Source: DASVCS01 sp036381495 (GTDB lineage Bacteria > Gemmatimonadota > Gemmatimonadetes > Longimicrobiales > RSA9). Taken from it: a stretch of 64,000 nt of DNA. The stretch spans positions 1-64,000 of the forward strand of contig DASVCS010000141.1 of the NCBI GenBank assembly GCA_036381495.1, written 5' to 3'. The translations under genes were made by a program, and so were the position numbers. Below, in pieces: positions 37,440-45,949 of the stretch (its first letter is position 1; each line of letters opens with the position of its first letter). The notes under the pieces are model-generated. The model was not told the origin of the DNA, did not search any database, and worked only from the letters and a program-made list of their open reading frames with translations.

Positions 37440-38689
37440 GTGGTGGTGAAGCGGAGCGAGCGCTCGAGGCGCGGGTCGCCGCGCGGGAGGAGCGGCGCGG
37501 CGGCCAGCAGTCGCGTTCCGTACGCGACGACGGCGCCGCCGATGCCGATGAACGCCGCCGCATCGATCCAGTGCGGCCGGAGCGCGGAGGGGTGCAGCGC
37601 GGGGAGGACCAGCCAGTAGGCATCGACGTAGTGCATGGCCAGCAGCCATGCGGAGATGGCGGCGAGCGCGGCGGGGCGGCGCTTGAGCGGGCGAGAGAGG
37701 AGCGCGAAGAAGGGGATGAAGAAGTGGCCGACGACGAGGAGCGCGCCGACGGCCGTCCAGCCGCCGCCGATCCGCGCGGCGAACCACGTAGTCTCCGTGG
37801 GTACGTTCGCGATCCAGATCAGCAGGAGCTGGACGAACCCGATGTAGCCCCAGAAGACGAGCATCGTGAAGAGGAGCTTCCCGAGCGCGTGGTAGTGCGA
37901 GGTCGTGAGGATGTCGGCGGCGGGGCCGGCGCGATGGAGCAGGAACGCGATCACCGCGAGGAGCGCGAGCCCGCCGACCGCGCCGCCGGCGAAGTAGTAG
38001 ACGCCGAAGACGGTCGAGAACCAGGTGGGCTGGAGGGACATGAGCCAGTCGAAGGCGGCGAAGGTCAGGGCGAACGCGACGGGCGGGAGGGCGCCCGCGG
38101 CGAGCGTGCGCTGGCGTCGGGCGAGTGCGACGCCGTTGCCGGCCGCCTGGCGGAGCGACCAGCGGCGCAGCAGCACGGCCACGACGGTCCAGGTCGCGAA
38201 GTACGCCGCGGCCCGGACGAGGAAGAACGGCACGTTCAGGTACGGCCGCTTGGTCGCGATCGCCTCGCGCAGCTCGGCCGGCAGCGAGGCGGCGGGCGCG
38301 GCCCAGGGGTAGAGCGCGTCCACCCCGAAGAGGAGCGGGAGGGAGAGGAGCGCGAGGAGCGGGATCATGGCGGCCGCGGCCTCCGCGGGGCGGCGCAGCA
38401 CCACGAACCACGACGAGTTGATGGCGTGGTGGATCATCAGGAAGATGAGTGTGCCGAGCGCGAGGCTCAGCCAGTAGGCGAACGCGGCCAGGTAGGAGAA
38501 CGCGGCCTGGCGGCGGTCGATGAAGAAGCCGAGCGCGACGAGCGCGAGTCCGAGGAGCGCGGCCGCGGTGCTCCACCGTTCGATGTCCCGTGCGCGGGCG
38601 GGCGGCATCCCGGTAGCGGAGTCCGGGGTCGGTTCCGGGCCGTGCGGCGCGGCGGGTCGTGGTGCAGTGCCGGTCGTGCGGTCAGCCAT
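37436..38689 (-). CDS. actF: alternative complex III subunit ActF
   Basis: A 417-residue integral membrane protein with about ten helices. It belongs to the ActF group (related to NrfD-like ActC), with the HHAINSSWFVVLRRPAEA segment typical of the family. It forms part of the membrane core of the quinol:cytochrome c/oxidase oxidoreductase. Its start overlaps the actE stop by 8 nt. Confidence 0.9.
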   Translation of the reverse strand: MADRTTGTAPRPAAPHGPEPTPDSATGMPPARARDIERWSTAAALLGLALVALGFFIDRRQAAFSYLAAFAYWLSLALGTLIFLMIHHAINSSWFVVLRRPAEAAAAMIPLLALLSLPLLFGVDALYPWAAPAASLPAELREAIATKRPYLNVPFFLVRAAAYFATWTVVAVLLRRWSLRQAAGNGVALARRQRTLAAGALPPVAFALTFAAFDWLMSLQPTWFSTVFGVYYFAGGAVGGLALLAVIAFLLHRAGPAADILTTSHYHALGKLLFTMLVFWGYIGFVQLLLIWIANVPTETTWFAARIGGGWTAVGALLVVGHFFIPFFALLSRPLKRRPAALAAISAWLLAMHYVDAYWLVLPALHPSALRPHWIDAAAFIGIGGAVVAYGTRLLAAAPLLPRGDPRLERSLRFTTT

Positions 38690-39320
38690 CGGGTCCCTCG
38701 AGTCCCGGCGTGGCGGCCGGTGCCAGGGCGCGCAGCGCGGCGGCGCGGATGTCCGGCGGGAGTGCGGCGAGCGGCGCGTACTGGCTGAGCTGGAGCGCGC
38801 GCACGTAGGCGACGACGGCCCAGCGCTCCTCGGTCGAGAGGACGGCCGCGTACGACGGCATGAGGCCGTATCCTTCGCGGATCGTCGCGTAGATGCGGCC
38901 CGGCGGGTAGGCGCGGATCCGCGGCGTGTGGAGCGAGGGTGGCGGCCGGAGCTCCATGTTGCGGGCGACCGCGCTCGCACCATCGCCGAGGATTCCGTGA
39001 CAGGCCGCGCAGGTCCGGTTGAAGGCGGCACGGCCGGTGGCGAGGAGCGGAAGCGTCACGGGGATCGGGATCCGGTCGAGGTAGCGCCCGTCGATGCGGC
39101 CGTCGGTCACGGCCGGCCGATCGACCACGGCGCCGCGCGGGACCGTTCCCCCCGGCGGCGGTTGCATGACCCTGCCATCCGGGAAGAATCGGCTCTCCCG
39201 GTAGGGCACGTAGCGGGGCTGGACGAGCATCCGTTCGAGCTGCCAGAAGACGCCCATCTGCGCGCCGGTGCAGCCCGCGACGGCCAGGAGTGCGCCGAGC
39301 CGCAGGCACGCGCGGGTCAC
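38682..39320 (-). CDS. actE: alternative complex III subunit ActE, monoheme cytochrome c lipoprotein
   Basis: A 212-residue lipoprotein (lipobox Cys17 in AVAGC) with one heme c site, C104-C107-H108 (CAACH), and a likely axial Met in YGLMPSY. It is the mobile or docking cytochrome that passes electrons toward the caa3 oxidase. The GTG start overlaps the actD stop (GTGA), which fixes it. Confidence 0.92.
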   Translation of the reverse strand: MTRACLRLGALLAVAGCTGAQMGVFWQLERMLVQPRYVPYRESRFFPDGRVMQPPPGGTVPRGAVVDRPAVTDGRIDGRYLDRIPIPVTLPLLATGRAAFNRTCAACHGILGDGASAVARNMELRPPPSLHTPRIRAYPPGRIYATIREGYGLMPSYAAVLSTEERWAVVAYVRALQLSQYAPLAALPPDIRAAALRALAPAATPGLEGPDG

Positions 39321-39862
39321 GCCGGCGCTCCGAGCTCGAGGACGCGGACCGCGCCCAGCGCCTCGAGGTCGTGGCGCGTGCGCACGCGATCGAAGCGTGG
39401 ATCGGCGGCGTCCACGATGATGAAGAAGCGGTCCGTGGTCACCCGGTCGAACGCGTCGACCTCGAAGGCCGGGTGCCACAGGCGCGGCAGCCCCGCGGCC
39501 GCGAGCAGGCCGCCGACGGCGGCGAACGCGGCCGAGAGGACGCCGAGCTCGAAGGTGATCGGGATCCACGCGGGTACCGAGAGGAGCGGGCGGCCGCCGA
39601 CGTTGAGCGGGTAGTCCCAGGCGTTGGCGTACCACTGGACCGCGAGCGTGAGGATGGCGCCGATCAGGCCCGCCGCGAGGACGGCGACCGGGAGGCGCGG
39701 CCGGCGCAGTCCCAGCAACGTATCGGCGTCCGTGACCGGGTACGGCGAGTCGACTTCGAGCGCCTCGTACCCGCGGGCGCGCAGCCGCGCGGCGGCGGCG
39801 ATGACGTCGTCCATGGAGTCGAACTCCGCCAGCATCCGGGGCTCGGCGATCCACTCGGCCAC
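39317..39862 (-). CDS. actD: alternative complex III subunit ActD
   Basis: A 181-residue DUF3341 protein: cytosolic N-terminal domain, two membrane helices (about 58-78 and 98-122), and a C-terminal cytosolic segment with FFIIVDAADPRFD. It is a structural subunit of the Act complex. It starts 3 nt after the actC stop. Confidence 0.93.
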   Translation of the reverse strand: MAEWIAEPRMLAEFDSMDDVIAAAARLRARGYEALEVDSPYPVTDADTLLGLRRPRLPVAVLAAGLIGAILTLAVQWYANAWDYPLNVGGRPLLSVPAWIPITFELGVLSAAFAAVGGLLAAAGLPRLWHPAFEVDAFDRVTTDRFFIIVDAADPRFDRVRTRHDLEALGAVRVLELGAPA

Positions 39863-39865
39863 GGC

Positions 39866-41230
39866 TCAGACCTCCCCCGCCGCCTCGTAGCGCAGCCGTT
39901 TGACCTCGAAGATCGGGACGGCCGGCACGAAGCGCAGGAAGAGCAGGAAGAGGAGCAGGAAAAAACCGATGCTGCCGAAGAGCAGCCCCCAGTCGACCCA
40001 GGTCGGCATGTAGAAGTGCCAACTCGAGGGGAGGAAGTCGCGGTTGAGCGAGGTCACGATGATGACGAACCGCTCGGTCCACATCCCGATCTGGATGAGG
40101 ATCGAGGCGAGGAAGAGGACGAGCGGGCGGCGGCGGAGCCGCCCGAACCACAGCGCCTGCGGCGTCAACACGTTGCAGGCGATCATGAGCCAGAACACGC
40201 GGGCGTACGGCCCTGCCGGGCGCGCGAAGAGGAAGGTGTAGCGTTCGTAAAGGTCGCCGCTGTACCAGGCGATGAAGATCTCGCAGACGTAGCTGTAGAT
40301 CAGCATCCAACCCATGGCCAGCACCATCTTGCCGATGCTGTCGAGGTGCCGTTCCGTGATGACGTTCTCGAGATGGAACGCGCGCCGGAGCGGGAGCAGC
40401 AGCGTGAGCACCATGGCGAAGCCGGAGTAGAGCGCGCCGGCGACGAAGTAGGGCGGGAAGATGGTCGAGTGCCAGCCGGGGAGCTGGGTGATGGCGAAGT
40501 CCATGCTCACGATGCTGTGGACCGAGACGACCAGCGGCGTGGCGAGTCCGGCGAGGAGGCCGTAGGCGATGCGGTACTGCTGCCAGTGTCGCGCGGCGCC
40601 GCGCCAGCCGAGCGCGAAGAGGCCGTAGATGCGCCGGCGCGTGAGGCCCGGCGCGCGGTCGCGTACCGTGGCGAGGTCGGGGATCAGCCCCACGTACCAG
40701 AAGAGGAGCGACACCGTGAAATACGTGAGGATCGCGGCGAAGTCCCACGGCAGTGCGCTGCGGAACTGCGGCCAGACGGCCATAGTCGCCGGATAGGGGA
40801 TCAGCCAGTAGGCGAACCACGGGCGGCCGAGGTGCAGGACCGGGAAGATGCCTGCGTTGATGACGGCGAAGAGCGTCATCGCCTCGGCGATCCGGTTGAT
40901 CGAGGCGCGCCAGTGTTGTTCGAGGAGGAGCAGGAACGCCGAGATGAACGTTCCGGCGTGGCCGATCCCGATCCACCAGACGAAGTCGGTGATGGCGAAC
41001 GCCCAGGCGACGGGGATGTTGTTCCCCCAGAGGCCGATGCCGGCGAGGAACGTGAGCGTCATGGTGAGGACGAAGAGCGCCGTTCCCGCGCCGGTCAGGA
41101 GGAAGAGGAGCAGCCAGATGCGGGAGCGCGACCAGAGGGGCGCGAGGAGCTGCTCGGTGAGCGCCGCGTCGTCGGGCCGTCCATGCAGGACGGGCGGCGC
41201 ATCGATCCGTTCCGGGGAGGGGTGTGCCAC
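39866..41230 (-). CDS. actC: alternative complex III subunit ActC, NrfD-like
   Basis: A 454-residue NrfD/PsrC-type membrane subunit with about ten helices. This subunit holds the quinol site of the Act complex next to the Fe-S subunit ActB. Family segments WWIGIGHAGTFISAFLLLLEQ and LNRDFLPSSWHFY are present. It lies 3 nt after actB. Confidence 0.95.
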   Translation of the reverse strand: MAHPSPERIDAPPVLHGRPDDAALTEQLLAPLWSRSRIWLLLFLLTGAGTALFVLTMTLTFLAGIGLWGNNIPVAWAFAITDFVWWIGIGHAGTFISAFLLLLEQHWRASINRIAEAMTLFAVINAGIFPVLHLGRPWFAYWLIPYPATMAVWPQFRSALPWDFAAILTYFTVSLLFWYVGLIPDLATVRDRAPGLTRRRIYGLFALGWRGAARHWQQYRIAYGLLAGLATPLVVSVHSIVSMDFAITQLPGWHSTIFPPYFVAGALYSGFAMVLTLLLPLRRAFHLENVITERHLDSIGKMVLAMGWMLIYSYVCEIFIAWYSGDLYERYTFLFARPAGPYARVFWLMIACNVLTPQALWFGRLRRRPLVLFLASILIQIGMWTERFVIIVTSLNRDFLPSSWHFYMPTWVDWGLLFGSIGFFLLLFLLFLRFVPAVPIFEVKRLRYEAAGEV

Positions 41231-41233
41231 TGC

Positions 41234-44200
41234 TCACCGCTCCGCAGGCGGTGCGCCGCCCCCCTTCCCCGCCCCGGCGCCCGCACCCTCGGCGCCGGCG
41301 CTGGTGGCCGCCCGGTCGGTGGCGGCCAACGTCGGCGCGGGATTGCGGATCCGTGCCAGGTAGCGCACGCGCGGCCGGGTGCCGAGGTCGTCGAGCACGG
41401 CGTAGCTGCGCGGAAGTCGGTGCGTGCGCGAGACTTCCGACGCCGGGTCGCCGAGCGAGCCGAAGATGATCGCCCGCGTCGGACACGCCTGCGCGCACGC
41501 GGTCTGGACGTCATTGCCGCCGAGCGGCCGGCCATCGAGCCGCGACCGGATCTGAGCCCGCCGGATCCGTTGCACGCAGAAGGTACACTTCTCCATGATG
41601 CCTCGCGCGCGCACGGTCACATCCGGATTGAACTGCATCTCGCGGGTCTCCGGGACATCCGAGTTGTAGTCGAACCAGTTGAAGCGCCGCACCTTGTACG
41701 GACAGTTGTTCGAGCAGAAGCGCGTGCCGATGCAGCGGTTGTAGACCATCTCGTTGAGGCCGTCGGGGCTGTGCACGGTGGCGTTGACGGGGCAGACGTA
41801 CTCGCACGGCGCCTTCTCGCAGTGCTGGCAGAGCATGGGCTGCATCACGACGTCGGGCGCGCCGGCGTCGCCGGTGAAGTAGCGGTCGATGCGGAGCCAG
41901 TGCATCTCGCGGCCTTTGAGTACGTCCTCCTTGCCGACGACGGGCGTGTTGTTCTCGGCCTGGCAGGCGATGACGCACGCACTGCATCCGGTGCAGACGG
42001 TCAGGTCGATGGTCATGGCCCACTGGTCGCCCGTGTAGGTGAAGGGCGAGTAGAGCGACCGGGGCGGACGGCGCATCTCGGCGGTGAAGTCGGGGTTCTC
42101 GCGGTACTCGGTGAGCGTGGCTTCGAGTGCGACCGGCCGGCCGTCGAGCGACCAGTGCGACTGCGTGGTGGCGAGTCGGACGGGAGGCATCTCCGCGAGC
42201 GGCTCGACGGTCAGGTCGCCGGCGAAGTACGGCGCCTCCGACGTCCGGAGCGTGAAGGCGTTCGCGCCGACGCCGCGTCCGACGGCCCCCGCGCCGGCGC
42301 GGCCGTAGCCGAGCGGGATCGAGATCGAGTCCTCCGCCGGGCCGGGGAGGATGAACGCGGGGATCCGCAGCTCCCGGCCGTGCCGGCGCAGCGCGAGCAG
42401 GTCGCCGGTCCGGACCCCGAGCCGTGCCGCCGTGCCGGGGCCGAGCACCGCGGCGTTGTCCCAGGTGAGCTTGGTGAGCGGGTCGGGCAGTTCCTGGAGC
42501 CAGGGGTTGTTCGCGAAGCGGCCGTCGTAGACGCGCGCGTCCCGGGTGAAGACGACTTCGAACGAATCCCGCCCGGCGGGTGGGCGCGGCTCGCGGGTGG
42601 CGAGGTCCCGGAGCAGCGGATCCCACTGGACCGCGGCCGGCACGGGCGGGAGCGCCGTACCCTCGAAGATGCCGCGCGTGAGCGCCGCATCCCAGGCGGC
42701 CTCGAAATCCGCACCCAGGGCGGCGCGCCACGTCTCGCGCACGAGCGCGTGCGCGCTCCGGCCGACGTCGCCGAGGAAGACGGCGAGCACCTCGTCCGCG
42801 GTGCGGCCGCCGTAGAGCGGCGCGATCAGCGGCTGGATCGGCGATGCCGTGCCGTCGTACGCCCGCGCATCGCCCCAGGCCTCGAGGTAGTGGAGCATCG
42901 GCAGGAACCAGGCGCAGTCCGCGGCGGTCTCGTTCTCGTGGAGTCCCAGGTAGACCGTGCGCGGGACCGCGCGGAGCGCACGGCGGAATTCGAGGTCCGC
43001 CGGCGCGTCGTAGGATGGGTTGCCCCCCAGGATGACGAGGGTCCGGACGCGGCCGGCGCGCATCTCCGCGACGAGCGGTTCGAGCGTGTGCGACGACGCG
43101 CCCGCCTCCGCCAGCGGCGACGGCGTGTAGCGGACCGTGTGGCCGGCATTGCCGAGGAGCGCATTGAGTGCGTGGGCCAGCCCATGCACCCACGGCGGCT
43201 GGCGCTCGCCCACGATGGCGATGCCGGCGCCCGCGTGTTCGATGAGGTCGCGCGCGACGGCGCGGATCCACCGCTCACGGCCGCCGGTCGCGCGGAAGCG
43301 TTCGAGGGCGGTGGCCAGTCCCGGCGGCGCGCCGCCGGGGAGGCGCTCGGGGACGGCGGCGACCTCGGCGAGGATGGCGGCGAGGACGTCGCCGACCTCG
43401 GCGGTACGCACGCGCAGCCGGTGGTCGGCGGTGGCGCCGGTCACGCTGAAGACGCCCTCGATGGTGTAGAGCCGGTTCATTGCGTCGTCGGGGCCGTGCA
43501 GCCGTCGCCGGTCCGTGAAGTGGCGTGCGTAGCGCAGCGCGAACGGCATTGCGGCGAGGAAATCGGCATCGGCCGCGAGCACGACGTCCGCGGCGCGGAA
43601 GTCGTACTGCGCGAGGAGTGGACGGCCGAGCGCGAGACGCGCGCCTTCGGCGGGATCGGTCGGCGACAGCGGCGCGTAGAACGTGAAGCCCGCGGCCGGC
43701 AGTCGGTCACGCACGGCGGAGATCAGCCGCGTCGTCGTGGGTGAGGCGGTGGGCGGAAGGAGGAAGCGGAGCCCGGTTCCGTCGTCCGGCGCGCCGGCTT
43801 CCGGCGCAAAGGCGTCGACGAAGGCGGACCACGGCCGGATCGCGCCCAGATGGCGCGGTGCACGGGCGCGGTCCGGGTCGTAGAGATCCAGGACCGACGC
43901 CTGCTCGTAGACGCCCGTGGCGCCCAGACTGGCCGGGTGGTCCGGGTTGCCCTCGACCTTCGTCGGCCGGCCCGTGTGGCTCTCGACGAGGAGTCCCGTC
44001 CCGAAGCCGCCCAGCGTCATGGTCGTCGCGTAATAGCGCGCGACGCCGGGCGTGACCTCGGGGGGGCGTGCCGTGTAGGGAAGGATCCGCTCGCGCGGCG
44101 GCTCGAAGCAGCCACCGAGTCCGGCCAGCGCAGCGCCGGCGGCAGCGAGGCGCAGGAACTCGCGGCGGCTGACCGCATCCGGCGGCAACTCGGCGCCCGG

Positions 44201-44326
44201 CGGGAACTCGCGCCACGGCCGGGCGGTCGAGATCGCCGGGGGCGCATCGGCCGCGCGCCAGTACCGGCGGCCGCGCGCTTCGCGTCCACCCTCCACCGCG
44301 CCCTGCCCCTTCCATCCTCCCGACAC
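41234..44326 (-). CDS. actB: alternative complex III subunit ActB, Fe-S/molybdopterin-like fusion
   Basis: A 1030-residue protein. A twin-arginine signal (SRREFLRLAAAGAALAGLGG, about 53-73, with a Cys after it) targets it to the periplasm. Residues to about 760 match molybdopterin oxidoreductases without the cofactor site, as in all ActB. The C-terminal part has four Fe-S cysteine groups: CTGCSACVIAC near 776, CQHCEKAPCEYVCP near 831, CIGTRFCSNNCP near 865 and CTFC/CAQACP near 911-945. It relays electrons from quinol to the hemes. The last 30 residues are a low-complexity tail. Confidence 0.96.
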   Translation of the reverse strand: MSGGWKGQGAVEGGREARGRRYWRAADAPPAISTARPWREFPPGAELPPDAVSRREFLRLAAAGAALAGLGGCFEPPRERILPYTARPPEVTPGVARYYATTMTLGGFGTGLLVESHTGRPTKVEGNPDHPASLGATGVYEQASVLDLYDPDRARAPRHLGAIRPWSAFVDAFAPEAGAPDDGTGLRFLLPPTASPTTTRLISAVRDRLPAAGFTFYAPLSPTDPAEGARLALGRPLLAQYDFRAADVVLAADADFLAAMPFALRYARHFTDRRRLHGPDDAMNRLYTIEGVFSVTGATADHRLRVRTAEVGDVLAAILAEVAAVPERLPGGAPPGLATALERFRATGGRERWIRAVARDLIEHAGAGIAIVGERQPPWVHGLAHALNALLGNAGHTVRYTPSPLAEAGASSHTLEPLVAEMRAGRVRTLVILGGNPSYDAPADLEFRRALRAVPRTVYLGLHENETAADCAWFLPMLHYLEAWGDARAYDGTASPIQPLIAPLYGGRTADEVLAVFLGDVGRSAHALVRETWRAALGADFEAAWDAALTRGIFEGTALPPVPAAVQWDPLLRDLATREPRPPAGRDSFEVVFTRDARVYDGRFANNPWLQELPDPLTKLTWDNAAVLGPGTAARLGVRTGDLLALRRHGRELRIPAFILPGPAEDSISIPLGYGRAGAGAVGRGVGANAFTLRTSEAPYFAGDLTVEPLAEMPPVRLATTQSHWSLDGRPVALEATLTEYRENPDFTAEMRRPPRSLYSPFTYTGDQWAMTIDLTVCTGCSACVIACQAENNTPVVGKEDVLKGREMHWLRIDRYFTGDAGAPDVVMQPMLCQHCEKAPCEYVCPVNATVHSPDGLNEMVYNRCIGTRFCSNNCPYKVRRFNWFDYNSDVPETREMQFNPDVTVRARGIMEKCTFCVQRIRRAQIRSRLDGRPLGGNDVQTACAQACPTRAIIFGSLGDPASEVSRTHRLPRSYAVLDDLGTRPRVRYLARIRNPAPTLAATDRAATSAGAEGAGAGAGKGGGAPPAER

Positions 44327-44340
44327 CCGCCGGTCCCCTC

Positions 44341-44991
44341 CTATCGGTGGCAGGCGGTACAGTTCGTGATCTCACGCACGCCGTACCGCCGTTCGAGTTC
44401 CGGGCCGAGCACGCGCTGCGGACGCGGCGGCACCCAGCCCATGGTGGTCACCTCCTCGCGCGGACGCAGGTAGCGCTCGGGGTGGCGGTGACAATCCAGG
44501 CACCACCCCATGGTGAGCGGAGCCACCTGGTAGACCCGCGCCATGCGATCCACCCTCCCGTGACACGTCTCGCACCCCACTCCCTTCCCCACGTGGATCG
44601 AATGGTCGAAGTAGACGAAATCCGGCAGATCGTGCACGCGCCGCCACGGGATCGACCGGCCGGTCAGGCCGCTGCGCCAGACGGGGAGCAGCAGCGGGCT
44701 CTCGTTCCAGATCTGGTTGTGACACCCCAGGCACCGCTCCGTCGGCGGGACGCCCGCATAGGGCGAGCGGTCCGCGAGGTCGTGGCAGTAGAGGCAGTCG
44801 ATGCCGTCATCGGCCACGTGGTGCCGGTGGTCGAACTCGACCGGCTGCCGCACCGGTTCGAACTGACCGGTCGTATACGGCGTTCGGACCCAGACCATGA
44901 GGAAGGCGGGGATTCCGACGACCGCGATCAGCAAAACGACACCGCCCGCCCGCACCACGGAGTCCGACCACCGCGGGAATTTCGCTGCCAT
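44341..44991 (-). CDS. actA: alternative complex III subunit ActA, pentaheme cytochrome c
   Basis: A 216-residue protein with one N-terminal membrane anchor (about 14-34) and five CxxCH heme sites at residues 66-70, 87-91, 140-144, 164-168 and 211-215; the last lies two residues from the C terminus. It is the electron wire of the Act complex and the first gene of the respiratory operon. The ATG giving MAAKFPRWSD was chosen because the membrane anchor follows directly; the frame is open upstream but that part crosses the tandem repeat. Confidence 0.95.
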   Translation of the reverse strand: MAAKFPRWSDSVVRAGGVVLLIAVVGIPAFLMVWVRTPYTTGQFEPVRQPVEFDHRHHVADDGIDCLYCHDLADRSPYAGVPPTERCLGCHNQIWNESPLLLPVWRSGLTGRSIPWRRVHDLPDFVYFDHSIHVGKGVGCETCHGRVDRMARVYQVAPLTMGWCLDCHRHPERYLRPREEVTTMGWVPPRPQRVLGPELERRYGVREITNCTACHR

Positions 44992-45523
44992 GAAGACGGT
45001 GATGCCTCGGCGAGCGGAGGGACGGAGGCTGCTGCGCCGTCCCGTCCATCGCCGCGCGGTTCCGGTGGTCGAGTCGCGAGGACGCGCGGCCCCTGCGAGC
45101 CGCGGCGGGGTTGCAAGAAGCGCGCCCTGCCCGGATCGCAGATCGGGCCCAGCGTGCCGGCGTGCGCGGGTTCTGGGCCGGCGGGCGCGCAGCGACGCGG
45201 GCGGGGTCGGATGCGCGGGTGGTCGGTCGCGCCGGAGATCGGTCGCGCCGGGGATCGGACGCGCTGGGGATCGGTCGCGCCGGAGATCGGTCGCGCTGGG
45301 GATCGGATGCGCTGGGGATCGGACGCGCCGGAGATCGGTCACGAGACGCTCGGCGTGGTCGAGGCGACCGGCGCGGCCCGGTTCGGCATCCGGCCCGGCG
45401 ACCCTGCGGCCTTCACGGCGCGCCGGGTGACCCTGCGATCCTCGCGGTGCGGCGGGGGGAGGGGTACGGAAACTGCGTCCGGCTTGAGCGCCGCGTGGGG
45501 AACAGTGCTCCAGGAGTGCGACG
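44992..45523. other. divergent promoter region of act operon and transducer gene
   Basis: Holds the 16-bp tandem array in its middle. Promoters for the act operon (left) and for the transducer gene (right) must lie here, but no clear -35/-10 pairs can be named. A CAGGAG site precedes the rightward ATG. Confidence 0.45.
45208..45345. repeat. 16-bp tandem repeat array
   Basis: Seven clean 16-bp units of consensus CGGTCGCGCCGGRGAT fill 45224-45335, with degenerate units on both sides. Differences are confined to a few positions (CGGTC/CGGAC/CGGAT and GCC/GCT). The 16-bp period is not a multiple of three, so the frames running through it are not protein. Confidence 0.92.
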
Positions 45524-45898
45524 ATGGAAGAGCCGATCGGCCATCGGCGCTGGGCCATCGCCGAAGGCTACATCCCGGGGTGGAGCCACGGCCCGGCGCC
45601 GGAGATGGTCAGCCACGAAGCGGTCTGCATTCTCAACGCGACGGGCGAGGACGCGCACGTCGAGATCACGGTCTTCTTCCGGGACCGCGAGCCCGCCGGC
45701 CCGTACAGGGTGACGGTACCCGCGCGCCGCACGCTACACGTGCGCTTCAACGACCTGACGGACCCGGAGCCGATCCCCCGGGCGACGGACTACGCGAGCG
45801 TGATCGAAGCGGACGTGCCGATCGTGGTCCAGCACACGCGGCTGGATTCGCGGCAGGCGGAGAACGCGTTGCTGTCGACGATCGCCTTTCCGGGCTAG
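45524..45898 (+). CDS. sensory rhodopsin transducer-family protein
   Basis: A 124-residue beta-rich protein of the Anabaena sensory rhodopsin transducer family (family blocks WSHGPAPEMVSHEAVCILNA, GPYRVTVPARRTLHVRFNDL and VIEADVPIVVQHTRLDSRQA). In Anabaena the tetrameric protein binds a rhodopsin and DNA; most homologues occur without any rhodopsin and their role is unclear, perhaps small-ligand binding. No rhodopsin gene is in the window. A CAGGAG site precedes the ATG. The stop codon is part of a GGGCTA repeat. Confidence 0.85.
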   Translation: MEEPIGHRRWAIAEGYIPGWSHGPAPEMVSHEAVCILNATGEDAHVEITVFFRDREPAGPYRVTVPARRTLHVRFNDLTDPEPIPRATDYASVIEADVPIVVQHTRLDSRQAENALLSTIAFPG

Positions 45899-45924
45899 GG
45901 CTAGGGCTAGGGCTAGGGCTGGGG
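45891..45924 (+). repeat. (GGGCTA)n tract running through a stop codon
   Basis: Four GGGCTA and one GGGCTG in perfect register, beginning in the final Gly codon; the TAG stop is the TA-G of the first hexamer. G-rich strand is the sense strand. Confidence 0.85.
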
Positions 45925-45949
45925 CGGGACAGGCCAAGGATGTGGAGGC

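Noticed and set aside
45208..45345. CRISPR array
   Set aside because: Units are directly adjacent without unique spacers and no cas genes are present; same for 58280-58488.
45111..45713. Frames with repeated RAGDRSRRGSDALGIG-like peptides through the tandem array
   Set aside because: The 16-bp period shifts frame with each unit; all frames look repetitive, so the array is non-coding.
45891..45924. Telomere of a linear replicon
   Set aside because: The GGGCTA repeats resemble eukaryotic telomeres but are short, internal, occur several times, and are flanked by genes on both sides.
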